Source: Acidovorax sp. T1 (GTDB taxonomy: Bacteria > Pseudomonadota > Gammaproteobacteria > Burkholderiales > Burkholderiaceae_C). From it: a DNA stretch of 64,000 nt. The stretch spans positions 3,756,001 to 3,820,000 of the forward strand of contig NZ_CP021648.1 of NCBI RefSeq assembly GCF_002176815.1, in the 5' to 3' direction. Within the stretch, counting starts at the first letter, position 1, and the number at the start of each line of letters is the position of its first letter. The notes beneath the pieces were generated by a model. That model worked only from the letters and a program-made list of their open reading frames with translations, had not been told where the DNA came from and searched no databases. The position numbers and the translations under genes are program-made. Shown piece after piece: positions 37,305 through 45,858 of this stretch.

Positions 37305-38522
37305 GTGTTCGCAGGCAAACATCTGGTGCTGGGTCTCTCCGGGGGCGTGGCTTGTTATAAATCGGCCATGTTGTGCCGCTTGTTGGTTCAAGCCGGTGCC
37401 ACTGTGCAAGTGGTCATGACGGAGGCGGCCGAGCAGTTCATGACGGCGGTCACCATGCAGGCGCTTTCTGGGCGCGCAGTCTACACCTCCCAGTGGGATC
37501 GGCGCGAACCCAACAACATGCCTCACATCAATCTGAGCCGTGAGGCCGACGCTATCCTGATCGCCCCCTGCAGCGCCGACTTCATTGCCCGCCTGGTCCA
37601 GGGCCGTGCCGACGAGCTTCTCAGCCTGTTGTGCCTGGCCCGTCCCATGGAGAGCGTGCCCCTGCTGCTGGCCCCGGCGATGAACCGCGAGATGTGGGCT
37701 CACCCTGCCACCCAACGTAATCTGGCCCAGGTACAGACCGATGGGGCCATCGTGCTGGGCGTGGGCAACGGCAGCCAGGCCTGTGGCGAGACCGGAGACG
37801 GTCGCATGCTGGAGCCCGAGGAAATCATGGCAGAGCTGGCCGCCCACTTCACGGCCAAGCGCCTGCGGGGCCAGCATTTGCTGGTGACGGCCGGCCCGAC
37901 GTTTGAGGCGATCGACCCGGTACGCGGCATCACCAATCTCTCCAGCGGCAAGATGGGATTTGCGATTGCCCGTGCTGCTAAGGAAGCTGGTGCGCAGGTG
38001 ACGCTGGTGGCGGGCCCCGTGCATCTGGCCACGCCGCGTGGCGTGACGCGCATCAATGTGCAGTCGGCGCGGCAGATGCAGGAAGCCGTGCAGTCGCAGG
38101 TGGGTAATGCCACTATTTTCATAGCTACTGCCGCAGTGGCCGACTGGCGTCCGGCCGAATTTTCTGATCAGAAGATCAAGAAGGACGGATCGGGTGATGT
38201 GCCGGCCATGAGCTTTGTCGAGAATCCCGACATCCTGGCTGGCGTGGCCCAGTCCGCCCAGGCCAAGTCCGGCAAGCTGTATTGCGTGGGCTTTGCGGCT
38301 GAAAGCCATGATCTGCTCAAGCATGCCAGCGCCAAGCGCCTGCGCAAGGCGGTGCCTCTGCTGGTGGGCAATATCGGCCCCGCCACCTTTGGCAAGGATG
38401 ACAATGCCCTGCTGCTGATCGATGATCAGGGCACCAAGGAGCTGCCCCATGCCAGCAAGGATGTGCTGGCGCGCCAGCTGGTTGATGAAATTGCGCAGCG
38501 CCTGGCTGTGAATCGTCCGTGA
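37305..38522 (+). CDS. coaBC: bifunctional phosphopantothenoylcysteine decarboxylase/synthetase
   Basis: This 405-residue coenzyme A enzyme has an N-terminal flavodoxin-like CoaC half ([22 protein letters not shown], catalytic His in [12 protein letters not shown], Cys in [15 protein letters not shown]). The C-terminal CoaB half is [29 protein letters not shown] and [11 protein letters not shown]. It starts with GTG at 37305; no strong ribosome site is seen, and the nearest ATG is out of frame. A short family-A-like motif (actattttcatagctactgc) lies in frame at about 38112. dut, its common neighbour, is now 11 kb upstream. Confidence 0.94.
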   Translation: MFAGKHLVLGLSGGVACYKSAMLCRLLVQAGATVQVVMTEAAEQFMTAVTMQALSGRAVYTSQWDRREPNNMPHINLSREADAILIAPCSADFIARLVQGRADELLSLLCLARPMESVPLLLAPAMNREMWAHPATQRNLAQVQTDGAIVLGVGNGSQACGETGDGRMLEPEEIMAELAAHFTAKRLRGQHLLVTAGPTFEAIDPVRGITNLSSGKMGFAIARAAKEAGAQVTLVAGPVHLATPRGVTRINVQSARQMQEAVQSQVGNATIFIATAAVADWRPAEFSDQKIKKDGSGDVPAMSFVENPDILAGVAQSAQAKSGKLYCVGFAAESHDLLKHASAKRLRKAVPLLVGNIGPATFGKDDNALLLIDDQGTKELPHASKDVLARQLVDEIAQRLAVNRP

Positions 38523-38538
38523 CTCTAGGAAGCTGAAC

Positions 38539-39039
38539 ATGATTCCCTCCAGCTATGAAGGTCCGCGCAATGGAGATTATGTGGCCTATGTCGATGAGCT
38601 GCTGCGCGCTAGCCCCGAGTTTCGTCGGACCCAGAAAAGCATTGCTGGAGCGATTCAAACAGCCGTGATTACGCCGGGCGTGCAGAGCAGCTCCCCCATC
38701 GCCCAGCTGCGCGAGGCGCTGCAAAAAGCGCGAGATATGGTCGAGCAGGCGCAGCGCAATCAAGCCGGCCGCCCTGCGCCGCATACAGCTTCCTCGGGGC
38801 AGCAGGGCAAGGCCCTCACCAAGGACGAAGCCAGACAGCGCTTCAAGGCCATGGAGCACGCGATGGAAGGCCGCAAGGCACAGACTGCCAGCAAGCCCTG
38901 GGTGTCGCCCTTCTCGCTGGCGCTGATCGTGGGCGGCGTGATCATTTCCCCGTTTGTGCCGGGCTTTGGCACCGTGCTCTCCATCATGGGTCTGATGACT
39001 GCCATCGGCAGCGTGCTTAAACGGCTCAAAGGCAAGTAA
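38539..39039 (+). CDS. hypothetical protein with C-terminal membrane hairpin
   Basis: The 166 residues divide into a soluble helical part (MIPSSYEGPRNGDYVAYVDELL, LREALQKARDMVEQAQRN), a charged region with KALTKDEARQRFKAMEHAMEG, and one long hydrophobic stretch near the end (VSPFSLALIVGGVIISPFVPGFGTVLSIMGLMTAIGSVL), probably two short helices. I do not recognise the family. It lies 16 bases after coaBC and probably shares its transcript. In the reconstructed ancestral order it sat between coaBC and dut. Confidence 0.75.
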   Translation: MIPSSYEGPRNGDYVAYVDELLRASPEFRRTQKSIAGAIQTAVITPGVQSSSPIAQLREALQKARDMVEQAQRNQAGRPAPHTASSGQQGKALTKDEARQRFKAMEHAMEGRKAQTASKPWVSPFSLALIVGGVIISPFVPGFGTVLSIMGLMTAIGSVLKRLKGK

Positions 39040-39255
39040 GACCTGCTCACGCGATCCTTGATACATGGCCGCTTCACCTTGACGCACCTTTTGTCGTGCC
39101 TTCCGCTTCGCGCCTCGCTTCAATCGCCAATCTGCAATTCACGGCTCGTGTGAGCCGCTCTAAGCCAGTTGCCTCAGCCAAGCTGCCCGTAGCGGGCACA
39201 ATGGCGCCCTTTATGAAGCCGGCAGTTGTCATGCTGCCGTCGAGATAGATGCAAG
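39040..39255. other. gap between the hypothetical gene and IS66 copy 2
   Basis: This 216-base stretch has no gene I can support. The last part (about 39180-39255) is the probable native leader of dut, because its final eight bases match those just outside the other IS66 next to dut. Confidence 0.5.
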
Positions 39256-39306
39256 GTAAGGGCGCGGCAATCCCACGTTGACCGTCGCCGGGCTTGCGGC
39301 TATTGA

Positions 39307-40863
39307 TCAGGCGCTTGGATCTTGCCAGCGATGCGGCAGCAATTCCCCCACCCGGCTGGCCCTGTGCGTGGGCAGCCGCGTCAGTACATCCTTGAGGTAG
39401 GCATAGGGATCGTGCCCATTCATACGGGCCGACTGCACCAGGCTCATCACCGCCGCCGCACGCTGGCCCGCGCGCAGGCTACCGGCGAACAGCCAATTGG
39501 CTCTGCCAATGGCTATTGGCCGGATCTGGTTTTCGATCCAGTTGTTGTCCACGGGCAATTGCCCGTCATCCACGAAGCGTGTCAGTGCCACCCAGCGCCT
39601 GAGGCTGTACTCCAGGGCCCTGGCAGTTGCCGAACTGTCCGGGAGTTTTTGCCGCTGCAATGTCATCCACTGGTGCAGCGCATCCAGGATGGGCTTGGAG
39701 TGCTGTTGCCGGATGGCCTGGCGTTGATCGGCGTTCAGGTCTTTTACCTCGCGCTCGATGTCGTAGACCTTGGCGAACTGCTCCAGCGCGAACCCGGCGA
39801 TCTGGCTTTTGTGCGCCGCGTGCAGGTCAAAGAATTTGCGCCGGGCGTGCGCCAGGCAGCCGGCTTCGGTGATGCCTTGCGCAAACCCTGCTTTGTAGCC
39901 GCCGAAGTCGTCGCACACCAGGCTGCCGCGCCAGTCGCCCAGGAAGCGGCGAGCATGCTCGCCCGCCCTGGATTCGCAGAAGTCGTACACCACTGCCTTG
40001 ATGTCTTCGAAGGCGCCAGGTGCGTAGGCCCAGAGATATGCGCGGTGCGTTGTGCCCTTGCCAGGCTTGAGCATCTGCACCGGCGTCTCGTCGGCGTGCA
40101 GCACGCTGCGGCTGAGTATCTCCGCCTTGAGCGCATCGACCAGCGGTTGCAGTCGCACGCCACAGGTGCCCACCCACTGCGCCAGGGTGGAGCGAGGCAG
40201 GCCCAAGCCTGCGCGAGCAAAGATGGCTTCCTGACGGTACAGGGGCAGGTGGTCGGCGTACTTGGCCACCAGCACCTGGGCCAGCAGGCCCGCAGTCGGG
40301 ATGCCCTTGTCGATCACATGCGCCTCGACCGGCACCTGGGTGATGGTCTCGCACTTGGCGCAGGCCCACTTGCCACGGATGTGGCGCTCCACCGTGAACA
40401 CGCCGGGCACATAGTCCAGCTTTTCGGCCACGTCTTCACCGATGCGCTTCATCGCACAACCACAGGCGCAGGTAGTCAACTCAGGCTCGTGGCGGATCTC
40501 GCGCCGCGGCAGGTTGGCCGGCAGCGGCTGGCGTTTGGGCTGTTGCTTGGCTTCGGGCGCAGCCGCTGGTGGCTGGAGTTGCTCGATCTCGATGGCGACC
40601 GCTGCCAGGTCGGCCTCGATCTCGTCTTCGAGCAAGCTGCGCTGCTCGGCGTTGAAGCGTTCGGACTGGGCGGCGAACTTCATTCGCTTGAGCAGCGCGT
40701 TTTCATGGGTGAGCTTGGCGTTGAGCGCCTGGCTGTGCTTGAGTTCCGTTTGGTGGCGGGCGATTTGCGCGTCCTTGTCGCTCACGTGGCCCATGAGGCT
40801 GGCGACCATCTCGCGCAGTTGCTCTGCGCTGAGATCGTTCAGGGATTGTTGCTGCACCACCAT
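39307..40863 (-). CDS. tnpC: IS66 transposase TnpC
   Basis: This intact 518-residue DDE transposase has the same architecture as in copy 1. Residues 1-300 are identical to copy 1. From EHARRFLGDWRGSLVCDDFGGYK onward it differs at many positions and is closer to copy 3 in places (AGFAQGITEAGCLAHARRKF). The IS66 C-terminal motif is VDNNWIENQIRPIAIGRANWLFAG. Confidence 0.95.
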   Translation of the reverse strand: MVVQQQSLNDLSAEQLREMVASLMGHVSDKDAQIARHQTELKHSQALNAKLTHENALLKRMKFAAQSERFNAEQRSLLEDEIEADLAAVAIEIEQLQPPAAAPEAKQQPKRQPLPANLPRREIRHEPELTTCACGCAMKRIGEDVAEKLDYVPGVFTVERHIRGKWACAKCETITQVPVEAHVIDKGIPTAGLLAQVLVAKYADHLPLYRQEAIFARAGLGLPRSTLAQWVGTCGVRLQPLVDALKAEILSRSVLHADETPVQMLKPGKGTTHRAYLWAYAPGAFEDIKAVVYDFCESRAGEHARRFLGDWRGSLVCDDFGGYKAGFAQGITEAGCLAHARRKFFDLHAAHKSQIAGFALEQFAKVYDIEREVKDLNADQRQAIRQQHSKPILDALHQWMTLQRQKLPDSSATARALEYSLRRWVALTRFVDDGQLPVDNNWIENQIRPIAIGRANWLFAGSLRAGQRAAAVMSLVQSARMNGHDPYAYLKDVLTRLPTHRASRVGELLPHRWQDPSA

Positions 40864-40928
40864 GGCAGCCAGTGTGCCAAGGAAGATCCTGGGCTGTCAT
40901 GCGCAGATCCACGGATTGCGCGCCGGCT

Positions 40929-41261
40929 TCAGACCATGGTGATGATGCCGGCGTCTCCCATGCGCTGCCAGGGCAGGCCCAAGACCAGGGCGTCAAGCTG
41001 GGAGCGCTCGAGCTGCCAATGGGCATCGACCGGCGCCGGCCAGGCGAACTTGCCCTGGTGCAGGCGGCGAGCGGCCAGCCAGATGCCGATGCCGTCGTGC
41101 ACCAGCACCTTCATGCGGTTGGCGCGCTTGTTGGCGAATAGATAGGCATGGTGGGGGTGGGCGGCGCCGAAGACGCTGACGACCCGGGCCAAGGCCGTGT
41201 CGGTACCGGCGCGCATGTCCAGCGGGGCGGTGGCCAGCCAGGCGGCGTCGATGCGGATCAT
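40929..41261 (-). CDS. tnpB: IS66 accessory protein TnpB
   Basis: This 110-residue protein is identical to TnpB of copy 1, starting [16 protein letters not shown] and containing HPHHAYLFANKRANRMKVLV. It lies within the 1.5-kb stretch shared without difference by the two copies. Confidence 0.93.
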   Translation of the reverse strand: MIRIDAAWLATAPLDMRAGTDTALARVVSVFGAAHPHHAYLFANKRANRMKVLVHDGIGIWLAARRLHQGKFAWPAPVDAHWQLERSQLDALVLGLPWQRMGDAGIITMV

Positions 41262-41638
41262 CGCAAGAGCTCGCGAAGGAGTGCCCCGCATTGCGAGAGC
41301 GGGCATTGCAGGCGCACCAGCAATTCGCCGCGCTGGATCTGCAGATCAACCTCGGGCAAGGATTGCTCGCCAGCAGGCTCAGCCTGCTTGGCAGGCAGCG
41401 CTGCTGGAATGAATGGGACAGTCGGCATCCTCAAAGGCACGAATGCGGGCGGTGCCAATGCTTGCCGCTCTCGCTGCTCGCGGATCCAGCGGTGCACCAT
41501 GTTCGAGTGCAGTCCCTGCGCCAGGGCCACGCCGCCGACGCTGGCACCGGGCTGGGCGCAGCGGGTCAGTACCTCTGCCTTGAATTGCTTGCTGTACTCA
41601 CGCCGCCGTGGGCGGTCTTGGTTCAAAGATTGCTCCAT
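41258..41638 (-). CDS. tnpA: IS66 accessory protein TnpA
   Basis: This 126-residue HTH protein ([41 protein letters not shown]) has a stop that overlaps the tnpB start. It differs from copy 1 in the N-terminal half and matches it in the C-terminal half. Confidence 0.9.
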   Translation of the reverse strand: MEQSLNQDRPRRREYSKQFKAEVLTRCAQPGASVGGVALAQGLHSNMVHRWIREQRERQALAPPAFVPLRMPTVPFIPAALPAKQAEPAGEQSLPEVDLQIQRGELLVRLQCPLSQCGALLRELLR

Positions 41639-41715
41639 CGTCTCCACGAGACTCCATCGGGGGGACGATGCCCGCTTCAAGCGCTGCCTTCAAGATGGGA
41701 TCACCGTGCGCTTAC

Positions 41716-41969
41716 TGCCCCCCACCGGGGGCTAGTGGATCACTTCATGGTGGAAATCAACGCCTTCGAGTGCTGAAGCGTTTACGCGCTTACTCCTCGA
41801 CTACTACGAAGTGGAATCGGCGATGCCGGCGTGCTCTTTGGGAACCGAACCCACGGCCGCCGCGTTTGTGCTGCTCAATCTGGCGCGCGGCGTGCTCAAA
41901 GAGCTTGACGGCATCGCTAGCTAGATGCGCGAGTACGGCGGCAGGGTGCGCAGTCAACCGATACGACCT
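41716..41969. other. gap between IS66 copy 2 and the AraC gene
   Basis: This 254-base stretch has no complete gene. A short plus-strand frame (about 41788-41924, LLLDYYEVESAMPACSLG and following) has no start and no recognised family, and may be a decayed remnant. The glutamine amidotransferase 3' end expected from the resident IS66 site is not found here. Confidence 0.4.
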
Positions 41970-42878
41970 TCAAAGCTTGCGGCCGCTGGCATGGTTCGCA
42001 CGATACTGGCTTGGCGTTAATCCAATGCGCTTCTTGAAGAATCGGCAGAAATATGCGACATCGTTGAAGCCAACTTCGACAGAGATCTGGGATACAGGAG
42101 TCTGCATGTGTGTGAGGCGATGGCATGCCTCTCTGAGGCGACGCTCCTGCACCAGTTGCATCGGGCTCTTTCCTGTTCCCTTACGGACGATTCTGATCAG
42201 CTTCTCTACTTGGCAGTTGAGATGCTTGGCGTACTCTGATAGGGAAAAATCCGCAGAGAAGTAGCGATCGACGAGAGTCAGAAACTGCGCAATTTCCGAG
42301 TTGCCCCTCACTGAGTATCCATCCCCAAGAGGCACCATGTTTTGCCGTGCGAGCAGCAGGCAGATGGCCTTCGCCACACGGTCCATCACCAAGTCGCTGC
42401 GCTCATGTCTCGTCTGATATTCGCGGTTTAGCAGAGCGAACATCGCATTGATGTCTGCCGTGCCATCGGGCTGCTGCGCCAGCATGAACACCGATGGTGC
42501 TGAGCACAGGCGCTTGAACACTTCGCTGGCCACCTTGCTCTCCGAGCAATGGAAGAACTCCAGCCGGGCCGTCAATACGTAGCCGTCGGCATTTGTCGCA
42601 GCTTTAGAGGAATGCACTGTGAGTGCCGGGACTATCACGGCAGCTGGTCCTGACAGTGTCCGCCGGTGACCATTGACTTGGACTTCGAGCTGCCCACTCG
42701 CGAGCCAAGTTATCTGGTGCAGGTTCTGATGGATGTGGATGCTGATTTCCCCGTTCAACGCACGAGTGCGAGTTTCGATAGGCTCGACGTGCATGAGGAC
42801 AGGGCTGCTCTGCAAGGGTTCGCCGTACAAGCCATAGCGGGGAACACTCTGTACCGCCAAGCCATTTTGCATGTTCAT
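41970..42878 (-). CDS. AraC family transcriptional regulator, divergent from P450 genes
   Basis: This 302-residue regulator has an N-terminal cupin-like sensor (IHIHQNLHQITWLASGQLEVQVNGHRRTLSGPAAVIVPALTVHS). The C-terminal AraC HTH is SLSEYAKHLNCQVEKLIRIVRKGTGKSPMQLVQERR plus VSQISVEVGFNDVAYFCRFFKKRIGLTPSQYR. The layout is that of the AraC-type PobR group, which responds to aromatic acids. The P450 gene starts 150 bases away on the opposite strand, so it is the likely target. Effector unknown. The ATG at 42878 gives MNMQNGLAVQ; an upstream non-ATG start is less likely. Confidence 0.86.
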   Translation of the reverse strand: MNMQNGLAVQSVPRYGLYGEPLQSSPVLMHVEPIETRTRALNGEISIHIHQNLHQITWLASGQLEVQVNGHRRTLSGPAAVIVPALTVHSSKAATNADGYVLTARLEFFHCSESKVASEVFKRLCSAPSVFMLAQQPDGTADINAMFALLNREYQTRHERSDLVMDRVAKAICLLLARQNMVPLGDGYSVRGNSEIAQFLTLVDRYFSADFSLSEYAKHLNCQVEKLIRIVRKGTGKSPMQLVQERRLREACHRLTHMQTPVSQISVEVGFNDVAYFCRFFKKRIGLTPSQYRANHASGRKL

Positions 42879-43028
42879 GCTCTGTCTCCCAAATGCGGCC
42901 AAGTCAAGTATTGGTGATTATCAATAAAGTGCAATAAATAACCCTGAATAGTACAGCTGTAGGGCATCCAGTGTCCATAAAGTGCAATCTAGGCAGCCGT
43001 CTATGGCTTGCTCATCTGGAGGCATTGC
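42879..43028. promoter_or_regulatory. divergent promoter region of the AraC and P450 genes
   Basis: This 150-base region contains the direct repeat ataaagtgcaat (42923-42934 and 42976-42987), spaced about 53 bases apart. The repeat is a plausible binding site for the AraC regulator. A ggagg ribosome site lies 8 bases before the P450 ATG. Confidence 0.5.
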
Positions 43029-44192
43029 ATGTTTGTGTTTGATCCCTACGACCCCATTGTCGATTCGAACCCGTTTCCCCTGTACAAGGAACTCAGGGAC
43101 CACTACCCCTGCTATTGGAGCGAAGCTGGGAAGGTCTGGGTGCTGTCCAGGTATGCGGACGTGGTCGCCGCAGCCAGCGATTGGCAGACCTATTCTTCCC
43201 TCAAGGGCAACCTCTTGGCCGAGCTGCCCAGTCGCACTGGCGCGACGCTGGGCACCACCGATCCACCACGTCATGACCGCTTGCGAGCTCTCGTTCAGCA
43301 TGCGTTCACAAGGCGCAATCTTGCTGGTTTGGATGAGTATTTGCGGGAGATTGCACGCACGGCGGTCAGGTCGTTCGAAGGCCGAAAGCGGTTTGATTTC
43401 AACCGTGAGTTTTCGACCGCAATGACGATGAAGACGTTGTCGCTGATCATCGGTCTGCCCCCAACCGATGAGAACCATCTTCGCCGACAAGCGATGCTGT
43501 GCGTTCAGACCGATCCCATGGTCAAAGGCAAGACGGAGGAACATGAGCGCGCGTTCAAGTGGATCAACGAGTTTGCTGTCTCCGTCATCGAAGAGAGGCG
43601 CGCGCGTCCAACGGACGATCTGATTTCGCAGTTCAGCGTGGCCGAGATTGACGGCGATCGATTGGACGAACGCGAGGTGATCATGACCACCACGATGCTC
43701 ATCGTGGCTGGCGCCGAGTCGATGGGAGCGTTCATGAGCCTGATGGCAATGAACTTGGCCGACCATCCCGAAGCCTTAGCGGGCTGCGTGCAAAACCCTG
43801 ATCTGTTGCCTGATGCGATCGAGGAGTCGCTGCGCTTCAACACCTCTGCCCAACGATTCAAGAGAACGCTGACGCGGGATGTCGAGTTGCATGGCCAGCG
43901 CATGAAAGCAGGCGATGCGGTGTGCCTGGCCTACGGGTCTGCCAACAGGGACGAGCGTCAATTTCCCGATCCTGATCGATACGACCTCAATCGGAAGCCT
44001 CGCGGGCACCTGGGTTTTGGCAGCGGCGTTCATGCCTGCTTGGGCTCGATGATGGCCAGGCAGGTGCTTCGTGTCGCTTTTGAGGAGTTTCACAAAGTCT
44101 TCCCTCGGTATCGGCGCGCTGAGGCCGAGTTGCCTTGGATGCCGTCCACCAACTTCCGAAGCCCCACTCGGCTTGAACTGATCCTGGAGTGA
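43029..44192 (+). CDS. cytochrome P450, class I bacterial type
   Basis: This 387-residue soluble monooxygenase has the heme-binding loop FGSGVHACLG with Cys337 as thiolate ligand and ExxR in EESLRF (K-helix). The I-helix is LIVAGAESMGAF, with the acid/alcohol pair as Glu-Ser instead of the common Asp/Glu-Thr. The C-helix has DPPRHDRLRALVQHAF. No membrane anchor or fused reductase is present; the next two genes supply ferredoxin and reductase. The substrate is unknown. The neighbours suggest hydroxylation of an alkyl or methyl group later oxidised to an acid. ATG 43029 is chosen with ggagg upstream; the frame also has a TTG at 43008. Confidence 0.93.
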   Translation: MFVFDPYDPIVDSNPFPLYKELRDHYPCYWSEAGKVWVLSRYADVVAAASDWQTYSSLKGNLLAELPSRTGATLGTTDPPRHDRLRALVQHAFTRRNLAGLDEYLREIARTAVRSFEGRKRFDFNREFSTAMTMKTLSLIIGLPPTDENHLRRQAMLCVQTDPMVKGKTEEHERAFKWINEFAVSVIEERRARPTDDLISQFSVAEIDGDRLDEREVIMTTTMLIVAGAESMGAFMSLMAMNLADHPEALAGCVQNPDLLPDAIEESLRFNTSAQRFKRTLTRDVELHGQRMKAGDAVCLAYGSANRDERQFPDPDRYDLNRKPRGHLGFGSGVHACLGSMMARQVLRVAFEEFHKVFPRYRRAEAELPWMPSTNFRSPTRLELILE

Positions 44193-44202
44193 GGATTTAC
44201 AG

Positions 44203-44526
44203 ATGACAACTATCACTTATGTAGAAGCTCACGGGCAGGCCGTTACCGTGGATGTGGCGGACGGATGGAGCTTGATGCAGGGCGCGGTGGCCAACGGCGT
44301 CGAAGGAATCCTGGGCGAATGCGGCGGTTCGTGTGCATGCGCCACCTGTCACTGCTACGTGGATGAAGCACGAATAGGCGAACTGCCACCACCTGCGAAT
44401 AACGAGCTCGACATGCTGGAAGATGCGGCGGCACCTCGGCGATCGAACAGCCGTCTGGCATGTCAGGTCAAGGTGCATTCCGCCATGGCTGGCTTGATCG
44501 TTCACCTACCTGACCGACAGCAATGA
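44203..44526 (+). CDS. 2Fe-2S ferredoxin, adrenodoxin/putidaredoxin type
   Basis: This 107-residue electron carrier for the P450 has cluster ligands fitting C-x5-C-x2-C...C: Cys40, Cys46, Cys49 and Cys87 (GECGGSCACATCHCY, then RLACQV). Extra cysteines at 44 and 51 are near the cluster. It starts 10 bases after the P450 stop and overlaps the reductase start by four bases (ATGA), so all three are co-translated. Confidence 0.94.
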   Translation: MTTITYVEAHGQAVTVDVADGWSLMQGAVANGVEGILGECGGSCACATCHCYVDEARIGELPPPANNELDMLEDAAAPRRSNSRLACQVKVHSAMAGLIVHLPDRQQ

Positions 44527-45707
44527 CGAGCCCTGACAAGGTGGTGATTGTCGGCGCGGGCCAGGCCGGATTGCAGACGGCCGAGGCGCTTCGAGGCATG
44601 GGCTACGCGGGCGCGATCACCCTGCTGGGGGCCGAGCGCTGCGGACCTTATCACCGTCCACCGCTGTCCAAGTCCTGGCTGGCTGGCGAGATAGCGGCTG
44701 AGCAGCTCGCGATGCGCTCACCCGATGCGCTGGAGCGAAAGGGCATTGCATTGCGTACCGATGCGCAGGCGATTGGGATAGACATTGGCAAGCGCCTTGT
44801 GCGGTTGGCTGACGGAGGTGCATTGAGCTATGACGCCCTCGTTCTTGCCACTGGCGCCTCGCCCCGGATGCTCGATATACCGGGCAGAGATGCAACGGGT
44901 GTGTTGGCGCTGCGCAGCATGGAAGACGCGCAGGCGATCGCGCAGCGCATGGCGCTCTGCGCAGAGAGCAATCGGCCGATGGTGGTTGTGGGTGGGGGCT
45001 TTATCGGACTTGAGGTGGCGGCCACAGCGCGCAAGAAGCGAATCGCCGTCACGGTCTTGGAAGCCGCGCCTCGCCTGCTTGGCCGCGTTCTGGCCCCTAC
45101 GCTGTCAGAGTGGTACGCGCAGTTGCACCGCTGGCACGGTGTGAACCTGGTTCTGAATGCGCGCATCGCCGCCTTCGAAACTGGCGCCGATGGGCAAGTG
45201 TGTGGCGTTCAAATGAACGACGGCACGCTCCTTCCGGCAGGACTGGTGATTGTGGGTGTTGGCGTACAGGCCAACGATGGCCTTGCTCGCGCCGCGGGCT
45301 TGGCTTGCGACCGAGGCATCGTTGTCGATGCCTGCGCTAGGACGAGCAATCCCTATATCTTCGCCGCAGGCGATTGCACGGCGCGATCGACCAGCGAGGG
45401 GACCCTGCTGCGTCTGGAGTCGGTCCAGAACGCCGTTGAGCAAGGCAAGAGCGCGGCCGCTGCCGTGATGGGGCAAGAGCGCCCATTTGCTGCCGCACCG
45501 TGGTTCTGGAGTGACCAGTACGACATCAAGCTGCAAATCGCGGGCCTATCCACCGGGGCGGATCGATGGGAGACCCGGGGGGAGCCGGACAGTGGCAGCT
45601 TCAGCGTCTATCACTACTGCGGTGACAGGCTGCTCGCGGTAGACAGCATCAACGATGCCAGGGAGCATCTTCAGGCACGCAAGCGACTTGATGGGGAAGG
45701 CACATAA
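44523..45707 (+). CDS. NAD(P)H ferredoxin reductase, putidaredoxin reductase type
   Basis: This 394-residue FAD enzyme passes electrons from NAD(P)H to the ferredoxin. The FAD motif VIVGAGQAGLQTAEALRGMG is at the N-terminus. YHRPPLSKSWLAGE is the conserved flavin-contact block. The second dinucleotide motif is VVVGGGFIGLEVAATA. The C-terminal FAD block is IFAAGDCTARS, followed by WFWSDQYDIKLQIAGLS. Length and order are normal for the family. Confidence 0.93.
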   Translation: MTSPDKVVIVGAGQAGLQTAEALRGMGYAGAITLLGAERCGPYHRPPLSKSWLAGEIAAEQLAMRSPDALERKGIALRTDAQAIGIDIGKRLVRLADGGALSYDALVLATGASPRMLDIPGRDATGVLALRSMEDAQAIAQRMALCAESNRPMVVVGGGFIGLEVAATARKKRIAVTVLEAAPRLLGRVLAPTLSEWYAQLHRWHGVNLVLNARIAAFETGADGQVCGVQMNDGTLLPAGLVIVGVGVQANDGLARAAGLACDRGIVVDACARTSNPYIFAAGDCTARSTSEGTLLRLESVQNAVEQGKSAAAAVMGQERPFAAAPWFWSDQYDIKLQIAGLSTGADRWETRGEPDSGSFSVYHYCGDRLLAVDSINDAREHLQARKRLDGEGT

Positions 45708-45858
45708 GTACGCGCAACCGTGTCGCCGCTTTGAGCCTGTAAAGGCATAGAGAAATTCACAAGCCGCTGTTCCGCCGCATGGAAAAGCGAATCGCCATTC
45801 CGTGGGGCATGCATTGCAAGGCTCCGATCGGAAATCCAGCATAAGAGAGAAACGCAAT

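Larger units (their letters stand above)
26869..39255. other. 12.4-kb segment between two IS66 copies, apparently circularly permuted
   Basis: Both outer ends of the segment carry gatgcaag: 26869-26876 next to the right end of copy 1 and 39248-39255 next to the left end of copy 2. Joining 39255 to 26877 would restore an uninterrupted coaBC - small gene - dut region, the order known from many proteobacteria, where dfp/coaBC precedes dut. The segment therefore seems to have been closed as a ring with one IS66 in it before its present location. The base composition is lower in GC than region 1. Confidence 0.6.
39256..41715 (-). mobile_element. IS66 family element, copy 2 (tnpA-tnpB-tnpC)
   Basis: The element is 2460 bases. 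The left end is GTAAGGGCGCGGCAATCCC. The right end read inward is GTAAGCGCACGGTGATCCC. Flanks are gatgcaag on the left and tgcccccc on the right. The left end of copy 1 (GTAAGCGCACGG) matches the right end of this copy better than its own partner does, which fits an exchange of halves between two IS66 elements. Confidence 0.88.

Noticed and set aside
24408..41715. An ordinary composite transposon made of IS66 copies 1 and 2
   Set aside because: A composite transposon should show equal 8-bp sequences at its outermost ends. Here the equal sequences are at the inner ends, which points to permutation instead.
41780..41924. Plus-strand open frame of about 45 codons between IS66 copy 2 and the AraC gene
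   Set aside because: No start codon, no ribosome site and no recognised family; at most a remnant.
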